This document shows positions 24,711 through 32,571 of a DNA stretch of 64,000 bases, piece after piece. The first letter of the stretch is position 1. Every line of letters starts with the position of its first letter. The notes below the pieces were generated by a model. The model ran no database searches. It was not told the origin of the DNA and worked only from the letters and a program-made list of their open reading frames with translations. A program made the position numbers and the translations under genes. This DNA comes from Polynucleobacter sp. MG-5-Ahmo-C2 (GTDB taxonomy: Bacteria > Pseudomonadota > Gammaproteobacteria > Burkholderiales > Burkholderiaceae), in assembly GCF_018687735.1 (NCBI RefSeq), contig NZ_CP061304.1, positions 558,001 through 622,000 on the forward strand. Reading direction: 5' to 3'.

Positions 24711-25709
24711 TTAGTCCGCCTTAATTCCGGCATCCTTAATCACTTTGCCCCACATGCTTAATTCTCTTTGAATACGCTTCGCTGATTCAGCAGGCGTAAG
24801 GTAGTTGACGTAGACACCAGCAGCCAGCATGCGTTCTTGTACATCTGGGCGCTGCAAAATCACTTTGATGTCCGCATTGAGTTTGTCCATGATCGGCTTT
24901 GGCGTTCCTGCTGGGGCCAAAATTCCGAACATACTCACAACATCAAAGTTTGGTAAGCCTGTGGCCTCAGTCACAGTGGGTACATCAGGTAATTGGCTAA
25001 CGCGTTTCGCAGTAGTCACTGCTAATGCTCTTAATTGACCAGCCTGAATAAACTGCAACGCCGCTGGGACTGTTTCAGACATACTGAGCACTTGGCCGCC
25101 AACCAGGTCTGTCATTGCGGGGCCGCTACCTTTGTATGGCACATGCAAAAGATCTAAGCCCAGTTGCGCACGAAACATTTCCATGGCCAAACGTTGTGGT
25201 GCTCCAGCACCCGATGAGGCAAAAGTGAGTTTGCCAGGATTGGCTTTGGCATAAGCAATAAATTCCTTCATATTCTTTACAGGAACAGAAGGGTTCACCA
25301 CGAACACTAAAGGTACGACACCCACCACTCCTACGGGTGTGAAATCTTTTTCTAAGTTGTATTTAATGCCATCTTTGTTTAAGTCAGTATTGATGGCATG
25401 CGATGTCAGTGCGCCCATCAGAAGTGTGTAGCCATCAGCCGGTGATTTAGCAACCAAGTCTGCGCCAATATTGCCGCTGTCCCCAGATCGGTTATCAGGC
25501 ACCACTTGCTGACCTAAGGATTTGGATAGCTCTTGCGCCATGATGCGACCAATGACATCCGTTGCGCCACCAGGAGGAAAGGGAATCACTAGGCGAACTT
25601 GTTTGTCTGGATAGTTCTTAATTGTTGCATTGGTTTGGGCATGGGCATTGCTCAAAGCAGTAGTTGCGCATAGTGCAATAAAGAGGGATTTTTGGATTAG
25701 TTGTCTCAT
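24711..25709 (-). CDS. Bug-family (TctC-like) periplasmic solute receptor
   Basis: The 332-residue protein has a Sec signal (cleavage near AHAQ), VRLVIPFPPGGATDVIGRIMAQ split over the first ligand loop, DNRSGDSGNIGADLVAKS, and LLHVPYKGSGPAMTDLVGG. Its fold matches the carboxylate-binding Bug receptors. It shares the GxSG/GADLVAKSPADGYTLL motifs with the Bug protein at 28684, closer than to the other two in the window. No TctAB permease is adjacent, and the ligand is unknown. Confidence 0.92.
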   Translation of the reverse strand: MRQLIQKSLFIALCATTALSNAHAQTNATIKNYPDKQVRLVIPFPPGGATDVIGRIMAQELSKSLGQQVVPDNRSGDSGNIGADLVAKSPADGYTLLMGALTSHAINTDLNKDGIKYNLEKDFTPVGVVGVVPLVFVVNPSVPVKNMKEFIAYAKANPGKLTFASSGAGAPQRLAMEMFRAQLGLDLLHVPYKGSGPAMTDLVGGQVLSMSETVPAALQFIQAGQLRALAVTTAKRVSQLPDVPTVTEATGLPNFDVVSMFGILAPAGTPKPIMDKLNADIKVILQRPDVQERMLAAGVYVNYLTPAESAKRIQRELSMWGKVIKDAGIKAD

Positions 25710-25813
25710 GTTTTTTTTGGTATGGATTGAAAATGCGAGTTTGTATTATCACCAGAATTAAGATTCCTGTGCTAGATCAAGGAATTGTTGATTGCACTAA
25801 TTACAATGGACCA

Positions 25814-26095
25814 ATGAACCTTGAGTCCCACCAGATCGAGATCATTGGTTATTGCGCTGCATTCTTAACCACGATCGCCTTTTTGACCCAGGCAATGCAG
25901 TCTTGGCGCACCCGGGATTTATCGGGGGTGTCCTTGGGCATGTACTCCCTGTTTACTGCTGGAGTAGGGCTCTGGTTGATTTACGGCCTCATTATTGAGA
26001 AGTGGCCCCTGATACTAGCGAATGCTTTGACCTTTGCCTTTGCTTTAAGTATCTTGTTACTCAAATTGCGTCATACTTCTAAACATCAGAAATAG
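25814..26095 (+). CDS. SemiSWEET-type sugar transporter
   Basis: A 93-residue protein is predicted from the ATG at 25814. A longer open frame reaches back to 25727, but the upstream part has no family sequence. It has three transmembrane helices (about residues 8-28, 38-60 and 65-85), forming one MtN3/saliva triple-helix bundle. QSWRTRDLSGVSLGMYSLF is the conserved loop and helix 2 start. SemiSWEETs work as dimers and move sugars down their gradient. The usual PQ motif in helix 1 reads LTQAMQ here. No sugar-metabolism gene is adjacent. Confidence 0.85.
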   Translation: MNLESHQIEIIGYCAAFLTTIAFLTQAMQSWRTRDLSGVSLGMYSLFTAGVGLWLIYGLIIEKWPLILANALTFAFALSILLLKLRHTSKHQK

Positions 26096-26129
26096 ACACC
26101 CATCCTCCGCATTTCATTGAAAGGGTTTT

Positions 26130-26822
26130 ATGAATTCAGCATTTGTGATTGATCCACCAGCAGTGATTTCTCTACCAGTGACTGGCGACACTCGCCGTTT
26201 TGCAGTCAATCGTATTTACTGCGTTGGCCGTAACTATGCAGATCATGCGCGTGAGATGGGTCATGATCCAGATCGTGAACCACCATTCTTTTTCATGAAG
26301 CCGGCCAACTCTATCGTGAGCGATGGAAAAGATATGGCTTATCCAAACTTATCAAAAGACGTGCATCACGAAATTGAGATGGTTGTCGCTATCGGTAAGG
26401 GTGGAGCAAATATTCCCGCTGATAAAGCCCTTGATCATGTTTATGGCTATGGCATCGGTTTGGATATGACCAGACGTGATTTACAAGGTGAAGCGAAGAA
26501 GATGGGGCGTCCCTGGGATACAGGCAAGGCTTTTGATCAAGCAGCTCCCTGTGGTGAAATAACTCCGGTAACTCAGTGCGGTCACCCAGCAAAAGGCCTT
26601 GTCAAACTTCTAGTGAATGGTGAAGTACGTCAAGAAGGCGACTTAAACCAGTTGATCTGGAATGTGCCTGACACTATTGCCTATCTTTCAACTTTGTTTA
26701 CATTAGAGTCAGGCGATCTCATCTTCTCTGGTACACCTGCGGGCGTTGGCCCAGTGAAGAAGGGTGATGTACTTGAGGGAAGTGTTGAGGGCTTAGTTAA
26801 TCTCAAAACCAAAATTCTGTAA
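26130..26822 (+). CDS. Fumarylacetoacetate-hydrolase-family enzyme (fumarylpyruvate hydrolase-like)
   Basis: The 230-residue cytoplasmic FAH-fold enzyme has IYCVGRNYADHAREMG, HHEIEMVVAIGKGG with the metal-binding acidic residues, YGIGLDMTRRDLQ and, late, SGDLIFSGTPAGVGPV. The short single-domain form with these motifs resembles fumarylpyruvate and acylpyruvate hydrolases of aromatic degradation. It ends 5 bases before the lipoprotein hydrolase gene on the same strand. It differs from the Tat-exported FAH protein at 11867 in lacking a leader. Confidence 0.9.
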   Translation: MNSAFVIDPPAVISLPVTGDTRRFAVNRIYCVGRNYADHAREMGHDPDREPPFFFMKPANSIVSDGKDMAYPNLSKDVHHEIEMVVAIGKGGANIPADKALDHVYGYGIGLDMTRRDLQGEAKKMGRPWDTGKAFDQAAPCGEITPVTQCGHPAKGLVKLLVNGEVRQEGDLNQLIWNVPDTIAYLSTLFTLESGDLIFSGTPAGVGPVKKGDVLEGSVEGLVNLKTKIL

Positions 26823-26827
26823 TTGAT

Positions 26828-27883
26828 ATGTCTGCAACGAAGCTGCTACTTAGAACCATTGCTGTAGTTTGTACTGCCGCACTATTGTTGGCTAGTTGTG
26901 CAAGCCCAGAGCAGTCAATTGTTAGTACTCCAGCTCCCGTGAGCTTGTATAGCAACGCAGCTCCATTAGATTTGCGTTTAAGCAATTGGCCTTATCCATA
27001 TCCCACTAAGGAATTCAAGACTAGTTTGCAGGGCCAAGCTGCCAGTATGGTTTACATGGATGTGTCGGCCATTGGTAAGCAAAAGGGCGTAGTACTTCTG
27101 TTTCATGGCAAGAACTTCTCTAGCGATTATTGGGCTCTTACGATAGGTGGCTTAACTCAAGCAGGATATCGCGTGATTGCCCCAGACCAAATTGGCTTTG
27201 GTAAGTCTTCTAAGCCAGATGTGGCATATCACTTCGACGATTTAGCTGCCAATACCAAAGCTTTATTGCAGTCTTTAAATATTAAACAGGTTTCAGTCAT
27301 TGCAAATTCAATGGGCGGTATGGTTGGCGTTCGTTTTGCCCGCCTGTATCCTAATGCTGTGCAAAAACTTGTCCTTGAAAACCCTTTGGGACTTGAGGAT
27401 TACAGCAAAGATATCCCGCCGCAGAAAAATGACGATCTGCTCAAGCTAGAAATGGCGCAAACAGAAGCGAGCTATCGTCGTTTCTTGCAAAGCTACTTTC
27501 CTAATTGGCAGCCGGGTTATGAAAAGTTTGTAGAGGTATACGTACGCGTGCAAAAAGGGTCTGACTATCCTGCGTACGCTAAGACCTCTGTCCTAACTTA
27601 TCAAATGATTGCAGAAAAACCCGTCGTCAATGATTTGCCGCTATTAAAGATGCCAGTGTTGTTGGTAATTGGCCAAAAAGATAGGACCGTTTTTGGTCGT
27701 CGCTTTGCTCCACCAGAGGCTGTGAAGTCTTTGGGTAATTTCCCAGAGCTTGGCAAAAAAGCACAAGCTGCAATACCCAACGCAAAACTGGTGCCTATAG
27801 ATGGTGTGGGTCATGTACCTCACGTCGAAGTGCCAGATTTATTTGTAAAGACGGTGGTGGAGTTTCTAAACTCTAAGGACTGA
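26828..27883 (+). CDS. Alpha/beta-hydrolase lipoprotein
   Basis: The 351-residue protein starts at an ATG. It carries a lipoprotein signal with lipobox LASC (C24), followed by an alpha/beta-hydrolase domain. ANSMGGM holds the nucleophile S161 in a G/N-x-S-x-G elbow. A late VIGQKDRT aspartate (about 281) and GVGHVPHVE histidine (about 333) complete a catalytic triad. The residue after the lipidated cysteine is Ala, so it should sort to the outer membrane and face the periplasm. The substrate is unknown; esters or lactones are plausible. It lies directly after the FAH gene. Confidence 0.88.
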   Translation: MSATKLLLRTIAVVCTAALLLASCASPEQSIVSTPAPVSLYSNAAPLDLRLSNWPYPYPTKEFKTSLQGQAASMVYMDVSAIGKQKGVVLLFHGKNFSSDYWALTIGGLTQAGYRVIAPDQIGFGKSSKPDVAYHFDDLAANTKALLQSLNIKQVSVIANSMGGMVGVRFARLYPNAVQKLVLENPLGLEDYSKDIPPQKNDDLLKLEMAQTEASYRRFLQSYFPNWQPGYEKFVEVYVRVQKGSDYPAYAKTSVLTYQMIAEKPVVNDLPLLKMPVLLVIGQKDRTVFGRRFAPPEAVKSLGNFPELGKKAQAAIPNAKLVPIDGVGHVPHVEVPDLFVKTVVEFLNSKD

Positions 27884-27955
27884 GATTCGCCTTAATCCTT
27901 GCTCAAAATAGGCTAATTTCGTTCAATCTTGAGCCTCCTGCGCTAGAATTCTCCT

Positions 27956-28114
27956 ATGTATATGTTCCTGCCTTTTCTGACAGCGCTGATCGGACTGTTT
28001 TTGGTCTGGTTTGAGAGGCGTCTTGCAGGTTTATTTGTCTTGGCCATCACCGTTGGCATATTAGTTGTCTGGTTCCATTCCCATGCAACTACTCATCTCA
28101 ATATCAGTCTGTGA
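27956..28114 (+). CDS. 52-residue membrane protein overlapping dsbB (DUF5993-like)
   Basis: This 52-codon gene runs from the ATG at 27956 to a TGA at 28112-28114 that overlaps the GTG start of dsbB by 4 bases. It encodes two hydrophobic segments (about residues 3-18 and 23-40) joined by the basic FERRLAG turn, with histidines at the C-terminus (FHSHATTH). I recall similar short proteins (DUF5993) beside DsbB-family genes, but could not verify this. The overlap implies coupled translation and a role with DsbB. No good Shine-Dalgarno sequence is visible upstream. Confidence 0.7.
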   Translation: MYMFLPFLTALIGLFLVWFERRLAGLFVLAITVGILVVWFHSHATTHLNISL

Positions 28115-28674
28115 GTAAGACTTCCTTTCCCTCCCTAGCTGCGCTTGGTAATCAACTAGCATTGCTCGCTGTGGTTGGTGTCCTGTCGTACGCCTTTATT
28201 GATCAGCTCTACTTCGGTGAATTGCCTTGCCCACTCTGTTTAATGCAGCGTATCGGATTTGTGATCATTGGCTTTGCTTTGGTTCTCAATATTCGCTGTG
28301 GTTCACATGCTGCCCATTATGGTTGGGGCATTATTGGCGGCCTAGTGGGGATGATGGTTTCATTACGCCAAGTGCTGTTGCATGTTTTGCCCGGTGATAA
28401 AGGCTTTGGCGCTACTTTTCTGGAGCTACATTTTTATACTTGGGCCTTTGTAGGTTACATGGGCCTTTTAATGGGCTTTGCAATTTTATTGATGTTGCCG
28501 AATCGCGATGTTCGCTCTCGCTCGATGTTTGCCAATGCCTTAGTGATCATCTTTATCTTGTTAGTGGCAGGAAATTTGATCTCTACCTTATTCGAGTGTG
28601 GTGTTGGCCCCTGCGCCGATGATCCAGTGCGATATGAGGGTTGGCTCTGGTTGCGCAATCGATTTGGTTTTTAA
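28111..28674 (+). CDS. dsbB: Disulfide bond formation protein, DsbB family (variant)
   Basis: The 187-residue polytopic protein starts at a GTG. PCPLCLMQR (residues 39-47) holds the quinone-side pair C40/C43 at the start of helix 2, as in DsbB, which re-oxidises DsbA and passes electrons to quinones. The second pair is C163/C168 in ECGVGPC, after a fifth hydrophobic segment at about 141-160. In E. coli DsbB it lies in the loop between helices 3 and 4, which here (about 91-109) has no Cys. The tail is therefore expected to be periplasmic. It overlaps the small membrane gene and is followed 9 bases later by a Bug gene. Confidence 0.85.
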   Translation: MSKTSFPSLAALGNQLALLAVVGVLSYAFIDQLYFGELPCPLCLMQRIGFVIIGFALVLNIRCGSHAAHYGWGIIGGLVGMMVSLRQVLLHVLPGDKGFGATFLELHFYTWAFVGYMGLLMGFAILLMLPNRDVRSRSMFANALVIIFILLVAGNLISTLFECGVGPCADDPVRYEGWLWLRNRFGF

Positions 28675-28683
28675 TAGGCGGTA

Positions 28684-29682
28684 ATGACCTTATTTTTAAG
28701 GCTAACCAAGAGCATTTTAGTTCTCGGCTTATTGTGGTTTGCTACTGCTCACGCACAATTCAATAATAAAGCGGATACCTCTTGGCCCAAGCAAGCGATC
28801 CGCATCATTGTCAGCTTTCCCCCAGGCGGTGCGCCTGATATCTTGGCGCGAGTCTTGGCTGAACACTGGCAACAAAATCTTGGTGTGCCAGTACTTGTAG
28901 AAAATCGTCCCGGTTACGGCGGCAACATTGGCGCCGATCTCGTAGCTAAAAGTGATCCTGATGGCTATACCTTATTGATTGGAACTGTGGGCATTCATGC
29001 GATCAATAGTGCGCTTTATGAAAAAATGCCTTTTGATCCGGTGAAGGACTTCACGTCCATTAGTTTCTTGGCGAGCACTCCTAATGTATTGGTTGTGAGC
29101 AAGCAGTTGGGTGTTAGCAATGTTCATGAGTTAATTGAGATTGCAAAAGCCAAGCCAAATCAACTTACTTTTGGATCATCGGGGGTTGGCACTTCTTTGC
29201 ATATGTCTGGCGAGCTTTTTAAAGAAATGGCGGGGATTCAGATTCGACATATTCCCTACAAGGGCCGTGCTCAGTCCTTGCCAGATTTAGTGAGCGGACG
29301 GATTTCGATGCTCTTTGATAATTTATCCTCTTCATTGCCCTTAATTAAAGCAGGGGAAGTGCAAGCCTTGGGAGTGACAAGCTTAAAGCGCTCTCATGCC
29401 GCCCCAGAAATTCCCACATTAGCCGAGCAAGGGTTGCCTGGTTTTGAAGCTGTTTCTTGGTTTTCTTTAATGGCCCCAGCAAATTTGCCAACCGCTATTC
29501 AAAGACGGCTCAATCAATTGACTAAGAGGGCGCTCTACAACCCAGAAGTGAAAAGTAGGCTCTTGGCGGGCGGTTTAGATCCATCCCCTGGCAGCCCACA
29601 GGAGCTTTCTAAATTGATTGCAGCAGAGTCTCGCAAGTGGAGTAAAGTCATTAAGCAGTCTGGCGCCAAAGTAGAGCCCTAA
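28684..29682 (+). CDS. Bug-family (TctC-like) periplasmic solute receptor
   Basis: The 332-residue protein has a signal peptide ending AHAQ, the IRIIVSFPPGGAPDILARVLA ligand loop in two parts, ENRPGYGGNIGADLVAKS, and IRHIPYKGRAQSLPDLVSG. It belongs to the same receptor family as the genes at 14560, 24711 and 46092. It begins 9 bases after the dsbB stop, so it is probably read from the same mRNA. No functional link with disulfide formation is known to me. The ligand is likely a carboxylic acid. Confidence 0.92.
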   Translation: MTLFLRLTKSILVLGLLWFATAHAQFNNKADTSWPKQAIRIIVSFPPGGAPDILARVLAEHWQQNLGVPVLVENRPGYGGNIGADLVAKSDPDGYTLLIGTVGIHAINSALYEKMPFDPVKDFTSISFLASTPNVLVVSKQLGVSNVHELIEIAKAKPNQLTFGSSGVGTSLHMSGELFKEMAGIQIRHIPYKGRAQSLPDLVSGRISMLFDNLSSSLPLIKAGEVQALGVTSLKRSHAAPEIPTLAEQGLPGFEAVSWFSLMAPANLPTAIQRRLNQLTKRALYNPEVKSRLLAGGLDPSPGSPQELSKLIAAESRKWSKVIKQSGAKVEP

Positions 29683-29805
29683 ATTCTCTTTTCCTGTCAG
29701 CCTATGTCTATTTAGCGCGTTATATGGGTAAGAAACAGCTTAGTCGTTGCGACCCCAGTATATTTGATTGAAGCCTAAGAAATTACACCCTATTCATCGA
29801 CCAAA

Positions 29806-31560
29806 TTGCTTAAATTTTCAGCATTAAACTTCTCTAAATTCGGCTTGATCATTTCTGTTCTCGGCATTCTTCTTTTGGCGGGATGCGCAACTCAGAATCA
29901 ACAAATCAAGATGAACCAGTCTAAGGATCTATTCAAGAATGGTGATATTCAGAGCACTGCAGCAACCATTCAGAGTGTTTTTAAAGATAAAAATACACTC
30001 TATTACCTGGAGTTAGGTGAGGTTCAGAGACTGCAGGGCGCTAGTCAAATTCCAAATAGTACGCAAAACTTATTAATAGCAGATCAATTGGTGGAGCAAT
30101 GGGAAGTCACGACAAGGGATAAGCTCAAGCGCTCATTTACCGATATGAGTTCTTATATCCTGTCAGAGGGATTTAGCGGTAATTATGATCCGAAGCCCTA
30201 TGAGGTAAGCCTCTTAAGTCAGACCATTGCATTAAATCATCTGGCGCAAGGTCGCTGGAATGATGCTATGGTCGAAGCAAAAAAAATGGCTCAACGAGAA
30301 AAGGTGATTGAGGAGCTCATACAAAGTAAGGTGGCTGCGGTCTCTAAAGTAGAGCAAGAGCAACAAAATAATCAAAGCACCAGAGGCGCCACTAGTCGTA
30401 TCCAAGATATCAATGGCTATCCCGTTGATTTACTGGACGATGATGAAACGCGTAATCTAAAAAATTCCTATCAAAATCCTGCGGCGTATTATTTATCTGG
30501 CTTTATTCATGAATCGCAAGGGGAGTCCAGCTTGGCGGCCCCAGGATACCGCCTTGCAATTGAACTGCGCCCATCAGTGAATTTTTTCAAGACTAGTATT
30601 GCAAAGCTAGATTCCAATATTGCCAACCAAGGCAAAAAAAGTCTTGCAGATACTCTCATCATGATTGATACAGGCTATATCCCAAAAATTAGCCCCCATC
30701 AAATTAGTCAGTCGATTACCTTTGGGGGGAATTCAAAATTAGTAACCCTCACTTTCCCTGTTATAGAAAAATCAAGCGATCGTTTCACGCCTTATTTCGT
30801 GCAACTTGGTGATCGCATCGCTAACCCAGAATTGGTGAGCAATATTGATGCTATGGCAAGGAAGAATTTGAAGGACGAGATGCCAGGCTATGTTCTCAGG
30901 GCAAGCTCGAGAGCCCTTGTGTCACTAGCAGCACAATATGCAGCTGATCAAGCTGCGCAACAAGCGGCCAGAAGAAATAACCAAAATAACCAAAATAACC
31001 AAAACAACCAGAACAACCAAAACAATACCGCCGCCATTATTGGTGCTATCGCAGGAATGATCACTGGCTATGGCCTGCAAGCGATCAATGTGACGGACGT
31101 GCGTCATTGGTCAACCTTGCCGGCTCAAACCTATATGGCCAGAATGGGCTTGCCGATTGGGCCCACCGTTCTCAAATTTACCCTACCAAACGGAGTTATC
31201 CAAAGCCAAACAGTAAATCTAGTGGGTGGCTACAACGTAGTCTACATTCGTATGTTCAGAAATAAAGCAACGGTCTTGATTTCCAATGATCCGGCAGCGC
31301 TTCCTCCTAAGTCACAGGTAATTGCATCACCTGCTATTGAAGAGGCCAAGCCTAAAGAGAGTAGCTTTACTGGATTAAAGAAAATACTTGGGTTTGAGGG
31401 TACAAAGCCAGAAGAGTTAACTGCGCCGGTAGAGGCTGTATCTCAAGCCGCACCCCCAGCTACAAGCCCCACGCCTAGTCCCGCAAGCGTTAATATGGAA
31501 GGGTTGAAGCCTTATGAGCCACCCAGCCTTCTCAACAGCCTTCAGCAGCTTTTTAATTAA
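29806..31560 (+). CDS. Large lipoprotein, COG3014-like, with Asn/Gln repeat
   Basis: The 584-residue lipoprotein starts at a TTG without a clear Shine-Dalgarno sequence. The signal ends in a lipobox LLAGC (about residue 27), and the Ala after it predicts outer-membrane sorting. The N-terminal half (about 30-270) looks TPR-like, with helical pairs such as NPAAYYLSGFIHESQGESSL. A tract of NNQ triplets (about 391-407) comes just before a small-residue hydrophobic stretch, AIIGAIAGMITGYGL, that resembles a glycine zipper. The C-terminus is Pro/Ala-rich. It heads an operon with ycfL-like, lpoB-like and another lipoprotein gene. A COG3014-like protein with YcfL and LpoB neighbours is known in other proteobacteria, but its function is not established. 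Confidence 0.78.
   Translation: MLKFSALNFSKFGLIISVLGILLLAGCATQNQQIKMNQSKDLFKNGDIQSTAATIQSVFKDKNTLYYLELGEVQRLQGASQIPNSTQNLLIADQLVEQWEVTTRDKLKRSFTDMSSYILSEGFSGNYDPKPYEVSLLSQTIALNHLAQGRWNDAMVEAKKMAQREKVIEELIQSKVAAVSKVEQEQQNNQSTRGATSRIQDINGYPVDLLDDDETRNLKNSYQNPAAYYLSGFIHESQGESSLAAPGYRLAIELRPSVNFFKTSIAKLDSNIANQGKKSLADTLIMIDTGYIPKISPHQISQSITFGGNSKLVTLTFPVIEKSSDRFTPYFVQLGDRIANPELVSNIDAMARKNLKDEMPGYVLRASSRALVSLAAQYAADQAAQQAARRNNQNNQNNQNNQNNQNNTAAIIGAIAGMITGYGLQAINVTDVRHWSTLPAQTYMARMGLPIGPTVLKFTLPNGVIQSQTVNLVGGYNVVYIRMFRNKATVLISNDPAALPPKSQVIASPAIEEAKPKESSFTGLKKILGFEGTKPEELTAPVEAVSQAAPPATSPTPSPASVNMEGLKPYEPPSLLNSLQQLFN
30976..31026 (+). repeat. 9-bp tandem repeat encoding Asn-Asn-Gln
   Basis: Five full copies of AAYAACCAR plus a 6-base partial copy run in frame in the large lipoprotein gene. 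Each copy encodes NNQ. Copies 1-3 are identical, and the later ones differ by single third-position changes. In-frame 9-bp units could change number by slippage without breaking the gene. Confidence 0.92.
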
Positions 31561-31572
31561 GAAAGACCCAGA

Positions 31573-31929
31573 ATGAAAAAATACCTATTGATCTTATTGG
31601 CAGCAATTGCATTGGTTGCCTGCAGCTCAACGCCTTCCATGAAGGAGATGACGGTGCGTATGGGTGACACAGACAGTATTCAGATTACTGATATGCGCAG
31701 TTTGATGCGCAATGGTGTACTGACAGCGCAGGTCACGATTCAGAATGACAGTACATCCAACTTAGTTTCTTACCGCTTCAAGTGGATTGGAAAAAATGGC
31801 ATGGCGGTGACCGATGAAGAGGCTTGGAAGCCGGTAACTATTGCTAAAGGCCAGTCGACCGTTATCATGGGTATTGCGCCAACACCAGATGCCACTGACT
31901 TTCGATTCGAGTTAAATCAATATAAGTAA
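31573..31929 (+). CDS. YcfL-like lipoprotein (DUF1425)
   Basis: The 118-residue lipoprotein has lipobox LVAC (C17), with Ser at the next position (outer-membrane signal). The mature domain is a small beta sandwich of the YcfL/DUF1425 type: MRNGVLTAQVTIQNDSTSNLVSYRFKWIG in pieces, followed by GMAVTDEEAWKP and a late ATDFRFEL strand. In E. coli ycfL is immediately upstream of lpoB, as here. Function is unknown but envelope-linked. It sits 12 bases after the large lipoprotein gene. Confidence 0.82.
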   Translation: MKKYLLILLAAIALVACSSTPSMKEMTVRMGDTDSIQITDMRSLMRNGVLTAQVTIQNDSTSNLVSYRFKWIGKNGMAVTDEEAWKPVTIAKGQSTVIMGIAPTPDATDFRFELNQYK

Positions 31930-31958
31930 ACCTCAGAGTAAACCTTATTAATTAAAAA

Positions 31959-32555
31959 ATGATTATGAAAATTCACACTAAAACTATGTACTTATCCGCA
32001 TTTGCAATGTCTGTACTTTTATTGACAGCTTGCTCAGGACCGCAAGTGCGCTATGGCGATGCCAAGGCTGTTGAGACTGTCAATGCCAATTACGGTTCAA
32101 CTGATCTGCAAATGATTGCTGAAGCCATGACGAGATCGCTCCTTCAATCAAAAGCCATCTCTGGAAGTAAGGATGCGCCGATCGTGACTTTGGCCGACGT
32201 GAAAAACAAGACCTCTGAATACATAGATACGCGTGTGATTACCGACAAGATCCGGACGCAATTGATGAAGAGTGGCCAGGTACGTTTTGCAGTGAGCATT
32301 ACCGAAATGCAAAACCAAACCGATGAGTTAAAACGTCAGAATCAATCGGGCCTGTACAAGAACAGTGCCATTGCTAAAACTGGCAATATGCAGGGCGCCC
32401 AGTACCGTATTGAAGGCTCAATTGCATCTATCGTGAAAAATACTAAAGACGTAAAGGATGTTTACTATGTCTTTAACTTAAATCTCATCAATAATGAATC
32501 AGGTCTGCTTGAGTGGGCTGATGAAAAAGAGATTCGTAAGACTGCAACTCGCTAA
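31959..32555 (+). CDS. lpoB: LpoB-like outer-membrane lipoprotein, PBP1B activator
   Basis: The 198-residue lipoprotein has a signal ending LLTAC and the LpoB-type domain: DLQMIAEAMTRSLLQ helix, APIVTLADVKNKTSEYIDT strand, VRFAVSITEMQNQ and AQYRIEGSIASIVK. E. coli LpoB crosses the peptidoglycan to activate the bifunctional synthase PBP1B (MrcB) through its UB2H domain. A second in-frame ATG lies two codons later (31965). It is the third gene of the lipoprotein operon. LpoB-type proteins outside the Gammaproteobacteria are less studied, so the partner synthase is an inference. Confidence 0.8.
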   Translation: MIMKIHTKTMYLSAFAMSVLLLTACSGPQVRYGDAKAVETVNANYGSTDLQMIAEAMTRSLLQSKAISGSKDAPIVTLADVKNKTSEYIDTRVITDKIRTQLMKSGQVRFAVSITEMQNQTDELKRQNQSGLYKNSAIAKTGNMQGAQYRIEGSIASIVKNTKDVKDVYYVFNLNLINNESGLLEWADEKEIRKTATR

Positions 32556-32571
32556 CTAAGGATGTCAATTA

